From Sceloporus undulatus (taxonomy: Eukaryota; Chordata; Lepidosauria; Squamata; Phrynosomatidae), in the NCBI RefSeq assembly GCF_019175285.1, contig NC_056524.1, positions 10,901,778-10,965,777 on the forward strand: a stretch of DNA of 64,000 nt. The letters run 5' to 3'. This document shows positions 1-11,922 of the stretch, piece by piece; the first letter of the stretch is position 1, and every line of letters starts with the position of its first letter. The notes under the pieces are model-generated. The model was not told the DNA's origin and did not search any database. It worked only from the letters and a program-made list of their open reading frames with translations. The translations under genes were made by a program, and so were the position numbers.

Positions 1-1739
1 GTGGACCATACTGTACTCAAAAAAGTTTGTTATATTGCCAATGGAGGACTCTTAACTCTTTATCTGTGGAGGCAGGGGCTCACATTTTCAACTGCCTGCT
101 AGCTCCTCTTGCAATATTTCCTCCAGAACTCCTCCTCTTTCCTGATATCAGGTAGGATTGTAGACTGAGGAGGAAGATGGATTAACTACTATGGGAGAAA
201 GTTGACTAAGTACCCTGCAAGTGCCCACCTCAGGAGTGGGCAACTGTGGGAGGCTGTGCAGAGGACACATCAGACTCCTAGGAGACCTGGAGGGGTTTGT
301 ACCCCTCACGGTCACCCCTCAGCAAAAATTTAAAAAATGCCATTTTTAGGACTTTTTCCAAAACAGAAAAACCAGTTTACTTCTAGTTTTTTAAAAGGTC
401 TTTTCTGGATCCAAAAATGGTCCAGGAAGGCTCCAAAATGTGTCAAAAATGCCCCCATGTCTTCAGAGAGCATTTGGACCAAAAATGTGATTCATGGTGG
501 CTCCTGAAGGTTGCAAAAACTACCCTGGGGTGCAAGAAGCCTACATCCCACATTCACAGGAAACGGCAACTAGGAAGTTGAGGTTCACATTTGTCATACA
601 GTGCCAAGATGTGACATCTACTGCTGCCTGAGCCTTTAGTTGAGGTAAAGTCTGGAGGCAAAGTAAAACCTGTTTCCTAGAGAAGGAAAAGAACTGGAGA
701 TGCTCCATCCCAAATAAAGAGGGCAAATTCAAATGGCTTCAATTTTTGGCAAAATAAGAGTTCACAGTTTCTGTGCCTTCTGTTCCCTTAAATGCTGGAT
801 ATTTGCTTGTCCCCTGCCCATGCAATATGGCTGTGTTATAACCACCTATAGAGTTGAGTTGAGGTATGTAAGTTGAGGCTGAATCAGTCCAAAGAGCCAT
901 CTGGTGATTTATCCCCTTTTGAATGCTGATCAGTCAAATGCCTTCATGACCCATTCTGAAGGAAACATTATTTTGTCCCCATGTTGAACCCCTCAAGAAC
1001 AAGCATTCAGAGGACATCTCAACCATTCAGTTAACATGGTGGCTAACCTCTCAACAACTAGATGTTGCTGGACTCCCAACTCCCATCAGACCATGGGAGT
1101 TGTAGTCTCACAATATCTGTAGGACTACAGGGCTTATCTCCACCCACCAGCTTAAAGCCACAGGTAGATTTACCCCTTTAATTTTTTTTAATCTCCTTTT
1201 AAAGCCACTAATATTGTGGCCCCCACTATATCCTATTGCAATGAATTCTTTTAAAGTAAGCTATGTACACATGCAGGCCAGGGGGAAGATACTTGTCTCC
1301 CTGTTCCCCCCTAAAAATATGTTGCAGTCCCCATGCTCAACTAGAAAATGCCCACTGGATGCTTGTACAAAGATACAGTAATGCAAGTGCCCCCCCAGTG
1401 CATTGGGATGGCTTAGATCTGCCACTTCAGAAAGTCCTTCATACAATCAGATGGGTCAAACAGGCCTTGAGAGAGAAAGAGAAAAAGAGATATCGAGAAT
1501 GTTGATGATTACATCCCATGTCATCACCAGTGGAAAAAAAAAACAATTACAAACATCCCATGGTCTCTAATCATTTGTGGTGCTTGTTATATCTTCTGTG
1601 CTTTTGTAGCCACAGCCTCATGTAGTGAACTTCCAAGAGGCGAGCTTGCAGCACAGAAACAGGATCAAAAGGAGAATTGGAGCGAAGGTCCAAGTGATGC
1701 GCACCTTCTGGGATCATGATAGCAACTAGAGTGTCTGTG
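1..1739. other. PRCP intron 8, no gene seen
   Basis: This stretch has no exon of PRCP and no other gene. The last PRCP exon was searched for on the minus strand through its NGELDPW and GAHHLDL motifs and not found. A short hAT-like fragment (GGGAGTTGTAGTC type) sits near 1060-1125. The rest is unclassified. Confidence 0.6.
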
Positions 1740-1879
1740 ATGTTCTTTGTTACTCCACCTCCGGACCAGGGGTCAAGCCCACCATTGCTGGAAGGAAATG
1801 AACATAACCATCAGTCATCTTTGGAAAACCACTAGAAGTGCCAGCACTGTGGCCATGCCAGAGATGGAGGGTCCTACTT

Positions 1880-2000
1880 CCAGGTACCTAAACATTAGGA
1901 AGAATGTCTTGTCTGTAAGAGCTACCTGACAGTGAGATAGACTGCCTTGGGGTTGGACTAGATTATCTTTGAGACCCCTTCCAACTCTGTTATTCCTATG
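1880..2000 (+). mobile_element. Old CR1 3' end fragment
   Basis: It contains ACATTAGGAAGAATGTC and GGGGTTGGACTAGATT, then TTCCAACTCTG, the standard CR1 3' end. It is more diverged than the copy at 2186. Confidence 0.75.
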
Positions 2001-2185
2001 CATGCAAGGATGGGACACAATAGCTCTGTTCCTAGTAAGCTATGTTAAGTGAACAGAGAGACTCAATTGTTCTAGCACCTGTTGTTTAGTGGTAGATACA
2101 GGCTTTTCATGCAAAAAGTCCAGGTTCACTCCCCTGTATCTCCTGTTACAAGACAGTGAACACAGTGAACACTGTGTTCACTCCT

Positions 2186-2525
2186 GTTAGAAGAGAAGAT
2201 TAAGAGGTGATATGATAGCCCTGTTTAAATGCTTGAAGGGATGTCATATTGAGGAGGGAGCTAACTTGTTTTCTGCTGCTCTAGAGACTAGGACCTGGAG
2301 CAATGGATGCAAGCTACAGGAAAAGAGATTCCACCTCAACATTAGGAGGAACTTCCTGACAGTAAGGGCTGTCCGACAGTGGAACACACTCCCTCGGAGT
2401 GTAGTGGAGTCTCCTTCCTTAGAGGTCTTTAAACAGAGGCTAGATGGCCATCTGTCGGGGATGCTTTGATTTAGATTTCCTGCATGACAGGGGGTTGGAC
2501 TGGATGGCCCAAAGCCTCCTTCCAT
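2186..2525 (+). mobile_element. CR1 LINE, 3' end of ORF2 and 3' UTR
   Basis: 5'-truncated copy starting AGAAGAGAAGATTAAGAGG. It contains the frame-typical block GGAACTTCCTGACAGTAAGG and ends near GGGGTTGGACTGGATGG. An 85-codon frame (2212-2469) is the decayed ORF2 C-terminus. Confidence 0.88.
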
Positions 2526-3224
2526 TTGGGCCAAGTGATGGCTTCAAGGAGAAAGGCACTCACAACCCACATGATTGTGGGTTGCTTTTCTGTAGCATTC
2601 AGGGAATTAATGCAAGAAAGGAGGAGGGAGGTTATGCATGTAAATCTAGGCGGGGCAACTCCCCAGAGGGCAGGAGCTAATTTTCATCTTTACGAATCCC
2701 ACTGAGGTCCTTCTAGTATGTCCAGGCATACCAGAGGTGATATCATGTCACTTCCAGGTAACATTTTCAGCAGTTTTTTGGTGTTGGGGAGGGGCATCTG
2801 GGATGGTGAACAAGCTAAATCACCACTTTAGAAGGTAGCTTGGAGCATCTGAGGCCACTTGGAAAAATAATCCCAAACTGGCCCAGAAAACTTTAGAAAA
2901 TGGTAGGAGATTAGGGCCACAACTACCCTCTTATGTAAACCTTTTACCTATATACACTGAATGTGCATTCTCCTTATAGTTCTTTGGTCCCAGGTATTCA
3001 ATTTGACCCATCTTCCAAGTAGGTGAATAGTCCAATCATCTTGGAGTTTTCATGAACATGAAAAATATGGAGAAGCAATGTGCTAACAGAATAGCTTTTC
3101 TTGGTAGATGGAACAACAGCGCATTCACAAGAAACACTCCAAGCTGGTGCAGGAGAGCAGGACCCCACCTCAACTGACAAAAGATATATTCCCAGTGTGT
3201 GCAACAGACACTTCAGCAGCTCAC

Positions 3225-3412
3225 CTGAAGATTATGTTGCTGTGAGCACTGATGTTCTTTCCACCATAGGAAGTGGGGATCCAAGATGGACGAGGCCGCA
3301 CACCCCAGATCTTGAAGCATTCTTCTGAGTACTTGTGAAAGTCCCATTTCTGTGGCTCAAACATGTCATTGACTCCATCAGAACACATCGGCATCACCAT
3401 TTCAGTGCAAGC
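3225..3412 (-). CDS. PRCP: PRCP exon 8
   Basis: This exon encodes residues 370-431 plus two bases of residue 432. It reads ACTEMVMPMCSDGVNDMF and ends near WGVRPRPSWIPTSYGGKNIS, matching human ACTEVVMPFC and WGVRPRPSWITTMYGGKNIS. The NIS tripeptide at residue 422 is a conserved N-glycosylation site. The acceptor is TTTTCCCCAAG and the donor is CTTCAG|GTGAGC (phase 2). The next exon should begin by completing a Ser/Arg codon and then read NGELDPW; no such sequence occurs on the minus strand of 1-3224, so the gene continues outside the window. Confidence 0.97.
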
Positions 3413-3506
3413 CTTGGGGAAAAGATCATAGGTGGACAAGAGACAGCACATTCATGTCACAAGCTCTTCGCTGTACACAACTGCAGCATCCCTTGCCAAA
3501 TTAATA

Positions 3507-3747
3507 CAGTTGGCCCTCTGTATCCATGCATTCTGCATCCACAAATTTAACTATCCATGGTTTGAAAATATTCCCATTCCCCACAAAAAAATAAAATTCT
3601 ATAAAGCATATCTTGATTTTGCCATTTTATATAAGGGATGCCATTTTGGTACACCACTGTATGTAATGGTACTTGAGCATTCATGGATGTTAGTATCCAT
3701 GAAAGATTCTGTGACCAAACCCAAGCAGACACCAAGGGGCCCAACTG
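3507..3747. mobile_element. Tigger-like MITE (MER2-like ends), TA target site
   Basis: It begins CAGTTGGCCCTCTGTATCC and ends GGGGCCCAACTG, flanked by TA on both sides. Inner GAGCATTCATGGATGTTAGT matches the family's inverted sub-terminal part. Non-autonomous and within PRCP intron 7. Confidence 0.8.
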
Positions 3748-4774
3748 TATCTCTGAAAACAGAGCTAGTTGCCATACTTTATTATATCACATTGTCACAG
3801 ATAACCCCTTTAAATCTGTCCAGACTCAAGTGATGATCAATCTGAGAGCTAGCAATAAATCACAAATTAAGAGTTTGGGAAATGCTTCAAACTCCAGGAA
3901 GGCCAGGTCTGGAGTCTTAAGTGTTGGTTGGTGGTATTATTTATTTCAGAAAAGATTGCATCCCAGAATGTATTTTGCTGCAGGTATTTTTTTATTTTAA
4001 TTTTTTTTCTTCAAACAACCCACCCCTTTTGCTATCCCTCTTCCAATTCACAGTACATAATAGAAATATCGCTTTGCCAACCCTCACACATCTGCAGTTT
4101 CCACTCTATTCCTTTACATATTACTGTATTATAATCTTAGTCATTTAATTATCGATCCAAAATTTAGTTTGGTGGTTTAAATTTACTACTAGTTTGACAA
4201 ATAAATTGGCTTCTATATCATGTCAAAAAAAGTCTTCTTTTATATAAGTCCTTTTGCTAGTCTTAATTTATAGATTAATTTTTCTGATATGGCTATAGCC
4301 CATCATATCCCGTTTAGCCAATTCTTAAATGACTTTTTTTCCCAAAGCTTTGACAATTTCCAGTCTTACTGTGCATAAATGTTGATAGGGCCCTTTAGTT
4401 TTACAGGCTCATCAGCAAAGAAACCAACTGTGTTTTACTGCTGCTGTGGGTGCTTTTTCAGTTCCATATACTGTACAGGTATACTTCAGTAACCAATCTG
4501 ATGCATCCCTGGACATGACTTCTTTAGCTGAAATTTTGGCATCAGAAACTGAATAACATGGAAATAATATGGTTAGCTTCCTACATCATGAATAAAAAGA
4601 GCAGTTCAATACGTTTCAGTAAATGTTATATTCAAAACTATATCTATCTATCTGTGTACATGTGGTCAGGCAAGCTTTGGGTAAGTCACCAAAACCATTT
4701 TGAACCTTCCAGACTACTTGAAAGCTTTTCCCAAAATGCATTCTATTGTAGGGGTGATGATGATACAAACTTAC

Positions 4775-4939
4775 CTGATAGTACCAGCCCTTCGTCCCAA
4801 GGCTTTTTGTAGCAGTCTCGGTTAAGTTAAGGCATGATGCATGTCCTGTGTAGTTATAGTAGACATTTACTGCCTGGAAGATATTTTGCAGCAGCAATCT
4901 GTCTGGCAGTTTGGGATTTTTTAAATATTTACAAACTTC
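4775..4939 (-). CDS. PRCP: PRCP exon 7
   Basis: This exon encodes residues 315-369: EVCKYLKNPKLPDRLLLQ, then NIFQAVNVYYNYTG, and GTKGWYYQ at the end. It matches human VVCQYLKNPN and QALNVYYNYSG closely. Two N-glycosylation sequons are present, NYT (residue 343) and NLT (residue 352), at positions also glycosylated in mammals. The acceptor has a long pyrimidine run on the minus strand ending TTGTAG, and the donor is CAG|GTAAGTTTG. It has 55 whole codons, phase 0 at both ends. Confidence 0.97.
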
Positions 4940-5337
4940 CTACAAAAAAAAGGCAGAATTTTTTAAAAGTAGAACAAAGAACAAAGGGATCAGCAATAAA
5001 CTAAGGCTGCAAACAGGAGTTAGGTAGGAGAACAAACTCAATCTGGATTTTTCCTAGGGACAGCAACTAACCAAACCTGTTCCACAGATAGGTTCTATGA
5101 GCCATTTTTTGGAAAGTTCCAGTGAGATATTATTAAATATAGAGAAATTAGGATATAGTTCTGTATTTTGGGGGTTTGGTATGGAAACCATTCCTTATGT
5201 GAACAGAGAACTTTGTCCATTACTTAATTTAAAATGGGTATTTTCCCTTATGGGCCTGGCTGGGCTCTGAGATCTTCAGGTCAGGCCCTTATTTTAGTCT
5301 TCTCACGTTTATATTATTTATTAATATTAAAATATTT

Positions 5338-5516
5338 ATGGTAACAGTGTTGGTGTTGGCTTCAACTCATTTCCGAATTATGGTAACGCTCAAGCAAACT
5401 TATTACAGGGTTTTCCTGGCAAGGTTTGTTGAAATGTGGGTTGCTTTTGCCTTCCTCTTGAGGCAGAGGGCATATGACTTGCCCAAGATCACCCAGTGGG
5501 TTTCTGTGGCCAAGAG
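5338..5516 (-). mobile_element. MIR-like tRNA SINE
   Basis: In minus orientation it shows the standard GGTCACCCAGTGGGTTT-type block (here ATCACCCAGTGGGTTTC) and the 3' CAACTCATTTCCGAATTATGG segment. The 160-codon frame over it is not a gene. Confidence 0.7.
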
Positions 5517-6265
5517 AATAATACTGTACTGCAGAATTTCACTGCAGTGGAAACCTTCTATTTTTCTTTACTGGACAATAGATGGACAATCTAGCATCCT
5601 AGTGAGCAAGAGCCAGAAGAGTTCCCGTGGCTTCTGTAACCAGCTCTCTGCAGAAGCCAGCGTGCTTTGGAGTTCTATAAGCTCAGTGAAAGGAGAAACA
5701 GTTAATCACTTATTAAGACGACTTCAAGCCTTTTCAAGCCCACTGAGCAGCTTCTTGGCTGGAAGACCAAGGATTCCTGAAAGCTCCTTTGCCAGCCCAG
5801 ATGCACCATATGGAAGTTAAAGAGTGGCTTTAAGAGGCAGCAACCTTTATGGAAAGTAGAAGGGGGAGGGAAGCAGCAGAGCAGAGGGGAAAGCCTCTGC
5901 TTCCCAAAAGGGACCATACAACCCTGCCCCCTCCCCAAACTAGAGAAGAGGATTAAGCAGATACATTTGAATGGATTCTTCCCCCAAGCTCTCAATACAC
6001 CTCTCATTCTCACTCAGGATAATCACATTACGGCTTTGTCACCAAAGCCCCCTCCACATTTCGAAAGAAAGAAAAGGAGGTAACTGGAGCAAGCTTACGC
6101 CACCCAGAGAGACAGCATAGGCATAGTTTTTGTGTTTCGTTTTTTTAAAGATCTGCAAGAAGAGAAGGACCTCATCTCACTTTCAGGGGCTCTCAAGGAA
6201 AGTCACCACCACACCACTTCTAAATTTCCAGCCCCCAAAATTTATAGGCTCCCAATAGGTTTATA

Positions 6266-6332
6266 TGACAGAGCAGGGGTTCAAACCCTGGTCTCCTAGA
6301 ATTCTAGTCCAACACTGAAACTACTAGAGCAG
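6266..6332 (-). mobile_element. MIR-like SINE head fragment
   Basis: It contains GGGGTTCAAACCCTGGTCTC (B-box region, minus orientation) and AGTCCAACACTGAAACTACT. Confidence 0.55.
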
Positions 6333-6425
6333 ACTGGTTCATATAGTTCCTTCTCAGGGTCCTCCAAGTCTTACTTGGAACAGAACACTCCCTTGAACAA
6401 ACAGATGTTCACCTTTACTTGCTGA

Positions 6426-6428
<3 letters not shown>

Positions 6429-6469
<41 letters not shown>

Positions 6470-6480
6470 CACACACACAC
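6429..6480. repeat. (GT)n-(GC)n-(AC)n microsatellite
   Basis: A run of GT, then GCGCGC, then AC repeats, so the run can fold back on itself. Confidence 0.97.
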
Positions 6481-6546
6481 GCAATGTTCACTGCCATTTC
6501 CTGCCCAGGTTGAACACTAGAAATTCTCTTAGCTCCTTTTCAAAAA

Positions 6547-6797
6547 CTGGTCCCCCGGGTTACGAAATACCCAGGTTACGAAATTTTCGGGATACGAATA
6601 AATCCCATAGGGATTTATTGTTTCGGCTTACGAAGGTTTTTTCGGGTTACGAAAAAACCCCTGCGCTGTTTCAAATGGAGCCACGGCGCAGCCGCGGCTT
6701 TTTCCCCATTAGCGCCTATGGGCTATTCGGCTTACGAAGTATCCCGGGTTACGAAAGCGGCGGCGGAACGAATTAATTTCGTAACCCGGGGTACCAG
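6547..6797. mobile_element. MITE of the TTACGAA family
   Basis: Ends are CTGGTCCCCCGGGTTACGAA and, inverted, TTCGTAACCCGGGGTACCAG. The inside repeats near-palindromic TTCGGGTTACGAA blocks many times. A relative lies at 61915-62157. I cannot name the superfamily with certainty; the other copy has a TA target site, which suggests Tc1/mariner. Confidence 0.75.
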
Positions 6798-6896
6798 TAC
6801 AGATCTCTTCAGGACCAGTCAAAAGGCTTGTATTTTGACTCTTTCCAATGATGAAAGCCAAGACTGAGATCTCTGCCTACAGTGCTGAACTGTAGT

Positions 6897-7120
6897 GCCA
6901 GTGTTGACATAGTTGTTTGAATGCTGGACTACAACTTGGGAGACAAGGGTTCAAATCCCAGTTCAGCCATGAAAACCCACTGGATGAACTTAGGCAAATC
7001 ACACTCTCTCATCCTCAAAGGCTATGGCAACAACCCTCTGAACAAATTCTACCAAGAAAAAGCTGTGATAGGTTTGCCTATCCTTAGGGTCACCATAAAT
7101 CTGAAATGACCTGAAGACAC

Positions 7121-7158
<38 letters not shown>

Positions 7159-7182
7159 AGCAGCAGCAGCAGCAGCAGCAGG
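6897..7182 (+). mobile_element. MIR-like SINE with (CAA)n(CAG)n tail
   Basis: It contains GAATGCTGGACTACAACTTG, GTTCAAATCCCAGTTCAGCC (B box) and CACCATAAATCTGAAATGAC, then (ACA)n at 7123-7157 and (GCA)n at 7158-7181. Confidence 0.85.
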
Positions 7183-7465
7183 AACAACATGATGAATTTC
7201 CTTAATATGTAGGATTAGTACTCTGGCTGCTTTTGTACAAAGTGTTCACATTTTAATGTCTTCATTGCGGACTCCCCATTGTGCCAAAACACTGAATAAA
7301 TTCTTAGTATGAAATGGAAACGTTTACAGTGAATAGTCCAGTCTTCACAATAAAGAAAGAACATATGGAGGATGCCTAAAAGAAGGGTTTTCCGTTATGA
7401 AAACCTTGTCCATTTAGTGCCAGTTTTAATTATTCGTTGTTTCTCTCCTAAAGAAATGAAGAGCA

Positions 7466-7573
7466 ATGTGGCCCTCTAGTTAATATTGGCCTACAGCTCC
7501 CATGAACTGTAGCCCACATTGACAATGGTGAATGATGGGAGCTGCAGGCCAAAACTATCTGAAGGGCTATATC
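7466..7573. mobile_element. Small hAT-like foldback MITE
   Basis: TTGGCCTACAGCTCCCATGA and its inverted partner TGATGGGAGCTGCAGGCCAA surround a 27-bp centre, with further weaker pairing outward. It lies about 80 bp past the PRCP exon 6 donor, in intron 6. Confidence 0.65.
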
Positions 7574-7656
7574 CCTCTCCTTGACAAACCTGGGGAAAGC
7601 AGTATCAAGGGAACAGGGAAGGAAGCCAAATGACAAAGCAAGCTTTGTTCCATTAC

Positions 7657-7829
7657 CTGAATAGGCCACGCAGGGAGAGGCTGCAAGAAGTCAGCCTTAT
7701 ATGGATAGTCAACCATAGCCAAGTTAATCCAGGTCTCACTTAGCCATCCTTTGAAGGCAGCAGCATCTGTCCCCTTTTTCAGTGGAGTGCACAATCGAAA
7801 TGTACAAGAAAGCCAGTGTAATCCTTCCT
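7657..7829 (-). CDS. PRCP: PRCP exon 6
   Basis: This exon encodes residues 258-314 of Pro-X carboxypeptidase. It starts with two bases that finish Glu258 and then reads EGLHWLSCTFRLCTPL, matching human SGLQWLTGALHLCSPL, and contains the strongly conserved WINLAMVDYPY and FLQPLPAWPI segments of the helical cap that shapes the proline-binding pocket. The acceptor is CTCCTCTTAG and the donor is CAG|GTAATG, which has A and T where a consensus donor often has A and G but keeps the needed GT. The length is 173 bp (2 + 57 codons). No stop is present. Confidence 0.96.
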
Positions 7830-8453
7830 CTAAGAGGAGAAAGAAAACAAAAATTGAAGTTTAAAGGTATTTAGTTAGTTCTCCTTAGGTGTACAGACAG
7901 GGCTTCTGAAGGCTATATAAGTGAAGTGCACTGGATTTGTGTAACCATAGAATGCTGCCTTGTACTAAGTCAAACAATACTCTACCCAGTCCAAGGGTTG
8001 GCCAAAAGCCATGTATGGACCCTAGACTCTATTTCTGTGGCCCCTTGGCCCTTCTTCTGCAGTCCCAGAAGCCTGACCACCACCAGTTCTCCCAAGACCT
8101 CAGAGCCCTCAGTACTCATACCCAAATTGTGTCAATCTTCCCAAACACTTTTGTTTTGAAGTGTTTCAAAACAGCACCCTCCCCACCACAACTACCCCCA
8201 TTACATTCTTGTTTTGGTTGCACCCAGTCAAAATGGCAAACAGAAATGATGTGACATCACGTCTGGTCACCATCATGAATGGAATACAACTAAAAACAGC
8301 AAGTACTATATATTTGTGTACTGTTGGGCGTGTGGGACCTGTGGGGTGAATTTTCCAACTCTTGTAATTGCCTGCTTTTGATGTAGCCTGGAACATAATA
8401 CCAGTTTTAAAAGAATTTGACTGGCTGTCAATCCATTTCCAGTCTTAAATGAA

Positions 8454-8595
8454 TCACAGAATCCTAGAGTTGGAAGAAACCACAAGGGCCACATGGCAAC
8501 ACCCTGCCATGCAGAAACACACAATCAAAGCATCCCCAACAGATGGCCATCCAGCTTCTTTAAAAATCTCCAAAAAAAGTGCCAGCAATGGCATT
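8454..8595 (-). mobile_element. CR1 3' end
   Basis: Minus orientation: ATCACAGAATCCTAGAGTTG, then CCATGCAGAAACACACAATC and CAGATGGCCATCCAGC. Confidence 0.82.
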
Positions 8596-8629
8596 TACAT
8601 GGGTGTGGGACCTTGAAACATGAAGGAGA

Positions 8630-9090
8630 ACCTCTCCCCAAATATATCTGTCCCAGGTTTGAGATTTGCTAGAGGGAATTTCTTGTGTCCCATCAATTAG
8701 GACAATGTGCTGTCAGAAGACACGGCAGATAGCCTTCTCTGCTGTGGCACCCAAGTTATGGAGTGCCCTCCCCTTAGAGGTCCAATTGACAACTATTCTG
8801 CTATCATTTCAGCCTCAAGTGAAACCATGGTTCTTTACAGTAGCCTCTGGAGCCTTAATAATAATAATACTAATAATAACTTGGTTTTATAGAGTACAAA
8901 AGAATATTGTTTTAAATTATTTCACAAGACATTAATTGTTTTAAATCTGTCCTCTTTTAGCTTGTCAAATTGTTTAATACGTTTTAGCTTTCTAAAATCA
9001 TTTTTACTGCAAACTGTTCATCTTGTTTTATTGTACACCATCCTGAAACTTCTAGTTAAGAGAAGAATATATAAATATTTTAATAAAGAG
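8630..9090 (+). mobile_element. L2-like LINE 3' end
   Basis: The conserved C-terminal block reads RQIAFSAVAPKLWSALPLEV, typical of L2-clade ORF2 ends. It is followed by an A/T-rich 3' UTR (TTGTACACCATCCTGAAACT) and interrupted by a short (AAT)n run near 8856-8880. Confidence 0.75.
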
Positions 9091-9198
9091 ACAGAAATAA
9101 ACAGTTCAGCATATTCTCCCACCCTGAGGCCTTGTCATCAACAACAGAACAATACACAGATTAACATGGAAATCACTCCTCCCTACCCAGGGTCACAT

Positions 9199-9224
9199 GG
9201 TGTGTGTGTGTGTGCGCGCGCGCG

Positions 9225-9258
<34 letters not shown>
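9199..9258. repeat. (GT)n-(CG)n-(CA)n microsatellite
   Basis: GT repeats, a GCGCGCGCG centre, then CA repeats; similar layout to 6429-6480. Confidence 0.97.
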
Positions 9259-9259
<1 letters not shown>

Positions 9260-9271
9260 CTCTCTTCCAGG

Positions 9272-9370
9272 TCAGCATTCTCTGAAGATGCCAGTCACAG
9301 ATGCTGGCAAAACATCAGGAATAAACTCTTCTAGAACATGGCCACATAGCCCGAAAAACCCACAAAATCT
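9272..9370 (+). mobile_element. Penelope-like repeat tail with hammerhead-like core
   Basis: It contains CTGAAGATGCCAGTCACAG, then ATGCTGGCAAAACATCAGG, then CTAGAACATGGCCACATAGC and CCGAAAAACCCACAAAATC. The same string recurs at 18215 and, inverted and shortened, at 16645. The Penelope assignment is an inference from the CTGANGA-hairpin-GAAA order. Confidence 0.5.
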
Positions 9371-9684
9371 AGAGTCCAGTATTGCTTCCTCTGACTAGAA
9401 GTGGCTCTCCAGAATCTTCCCTGTTCCTACTACCCAGTGTCTTTTTAACAAGAAATGTTGGAGATAAGAATGTCCTCTATAGAAAGATTTGCACGAATAC
9501 TGAGCTATTTATCCTCCCAAAACTGGGAAAAAATATTTTTAGACTACAACTCCCAGGCTCCCCCAACCAACATGGCCATGGAATTATGGGAGCTAGAATC
9601 CAACAAATCACCTTGATTAGGATCACAGGTGACATTTTCATTTAAACCACATGGGTTGATTAATTAATTGCAGAAGAGTCCTTT

Positions 9685-9870
9685 TTATATAGAGGGTGCT
9701 GTACATATATATTTATTGTTATGCTTTTAAAATTAATGACATTTAATACGATAGTTTGTCTGTGGTTTTAGCTTTTTCATCATCAGCTTTTTAGCTCTAC
9801 TTTGTTTTAACTTTTTTGGAAGCTGCATTGGGTCCCAAGTCAGGAGATGGGTGGAAAAAAAATAAATGAA
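9685..9870 (+). mobile_element. L2-like LINE 3' tail
   Basis: A/T-rich sequence ending GCTGCATTGGGTCCCAAGTC and GGTGGAAAAAAAATAAATG, resembling the common reptile L2-type tail. A hAT-like scrap (GACTACAACTCCCAGGC) lies just before at 9541-9600. Confidence 0.5.
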
Positions 9871-10164
9871 AATAAACAGCAATGCAGAACAAAATTATTT
9901 TTCCAATCATAACAAAACACAGGACAAATTTATCCTTTTTGCATAATATTATTAATGACACTCTTTAATATTAAAATGTACATGTGCAGCACAACCCCAA
10001 TACTTTTTAAAAAGCAAATACCAATACTGAAATAAGGTGGCAGTTTATTATGATAACATAACTATAATGGGGTGGGGTGTGAAACAGAGTACTGCAGAGC
10101 CAACAAAACAGATGGCCTCACTTCTTTCTGCAAAGATTTAGTTTACTCTTCACTGGCTGCTTAC

Positions 10165-10322
10165 CTGTGGAAGCAAGACGGTTAATGGCTGCCCAGGAGT
10201 TCCTGATGCTTTCTGAACAGCAATTCCCACTCTTTTTGAAATCTTGGGTCACTATGCTGTAAAAGGTGCCACAAGGAACCAGGCTGTCAAACTGCCAGAT
10301 AGGAGCTGAAGCTGCAAGAGCT
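10165..10322 (-). CDS. PRCP: PRCP exon 5
   Basis: This exon encodes residues 206-257, with one base finishing Gly205 and one base starting residue 258. It begins ALAASAPIWQF, the highly conserved segment after the nucleophile elbow, and continues through LVPCGTF, KSGNCCSESI and AINRLAST, corresponding to the start of the S28-specific helical (SKS) insertion. Cysteines in VPCG and NCCS match family disulfide positions. The acceptor is GTGTCCAG and the donor is CCACAG|GTAAGC. The length is 158 bp with phases 2 in and 1 out, consistent with both neighbours. Confidence 0.97.
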
Positions 10323-10781
10323 CTGGACACAACAAAAGAAAAGACAAACTCTTTTTATTAAGGAAATCTAGGGTCCAATCTTAGCAAATGTGGTTTGAGT
10401 GCTCAACTACAACTCTGGAAACCAGGATTTGACTTCCCATTTGACCATGGAAACCCACTTAAAAGGAAAAAATGTTAGTGAAGATAGACACTGACAGTAA
10501 CAGATTAAATGTTTCTGGTAAGGGGTGTGTGTGTGTGTGTTTTAGCTCTACCTTGTTTTAACTTTAAGCTGCATTGGAAGCCCAGAATCCTGTTGTGACA
10601 TTGTGTGCTTGTAAGTGGGCTTATGTGTGCTGGAAACACAGCTGCAAAGATGCACAATGAGGGCTGCTGCTTTGTAACTATGTATCAGAGCTGGCAAAGG
10701 GATGGATGTGCAGACACAAATGAGGGGGTGTGCACATCAGGCATTCCCACTGCACATTGGTTACGCATCTTTGCAATTAAA

Positions 10782-10992
10782 TAACCCTGTGGCATAGTGG
10801 TTTGAGTGTTGGACTATGACTCTGGAGACCAGAGTTTGATTCCCAGCACAGCCATGAAACCCACTGAGTGACCTTTTGTAAGTCACATGTTCTCAGGAAA
10901 AGGCAATGGCAAACCTCCTCTGAACAAATCTTGCCAAGAAAACCGATGACAGGGCTGCCTTAGGGTTGCTGTAAGTTGGAAAACAACTTGAA
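10782..10992 (+). mobile_element. MIR-like SINE
   Basis: It contains GGTTTGAGTGTTGGACTATG, GAGTTTGATTCCCAGCACAG and AAGAAAACCGATGACAGGGC; the tail lost its CAA run. Confidence 0.88.
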
Positions 10993-11711
10993 TGCACATA
11001 TCAACCCCCTCAGGTTTCTTAGCGTCTCTGCTACTTAGTCAGGTGCATGTAAATTTACATTGCATAAAAGGACATACAGGTTTCTGGCTGTGGCCTCTAT
11101 GTGAGAAAAGAGTTAGTGATTTTGTTGAATTGTTCAAGCAGGCTTTTCAGAATGCCCATGAGCTATGTTATCAATAACAGAAAAGAACCATGGCAATTGT
11201 CCTATGAAATATTGTAGGTTTTGCCTTCAAACGCAATACAGAGGAAAATGTGAAGACATTTCTAAAGCCATAAACATACATAAAGGGTATGTTTAGGCAC
11301 ATGTAAACCTCACTTTGTTAGGTGGCACATGCCTCCAGGAGATGCACGCACTGGTCTTCAGATGTGGACCAATTGAGGTGATGGGTGTTGGCAGCTGTTT
11401 GAGTTTGTTAATTCAAACTGCATGTAGGGACTCCTCTGATAAAGATCTCCTCCACACACTTCAAGCTACCTAACAAGCTAAATAACTAAGTCTAGCTTTT
11501 AAGACATGTTCATTTATCATGTATAGGAGGGAGGAAGAGCATATTTCACCTCATGAGCACCTCTGTCTCTGGGGATAAAACTGGAAATAATCATCTCCAA
11601 ATGAACCAAGTATGGTCCTGTGCCATACTGCAAAGCTCTTTGAAAACTACACCTAGTTCAGAGGCTCTGCTTTCAGTTGTGTGCATCTGTGTAGCATAAC
11701 AAATAGGCAAA

Positions 11712-11922
11712 CAGTTTGGTATAGTGCTTTGTGTATAGGACTAGGATTTTGGGAGATCAGAATTCAAGCTGATAGATCAACTGCAGAAACCCACTGGGTG
11801 AGTTGGCAAATCACAGTCTCTCAGACTTAAAGGTAGTCAAACCTCTGAAGAAATCCTGCCAAGAAAACCCTTAGATAGGGTGGCTCTAACTTGGAATCAA
11901 CTTGAAAGAACATACCAACCAC
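11712..11922 (+). mobile_element. MIR-like SINE, diverged
   Basis: It contains AACCCACTGGGTGAGTTGGC, CAAATCACAGTCTCTCAGAC and CCAAGAAAACCCTTAGATAG. Confidence 0.78.

Noticed and set aside
1-3224. The last PRCP exon
   Set aside because: No minus-strand sequence codes for NGELDPW or GAHHLDL here; only CR1 fragments and unclassified intron sequence are present.
5338-5820. 160-codon frame on the plus strand
   Set aside because: The first part is an inverted MIR-like SINE and the rest shows no conserved protein.
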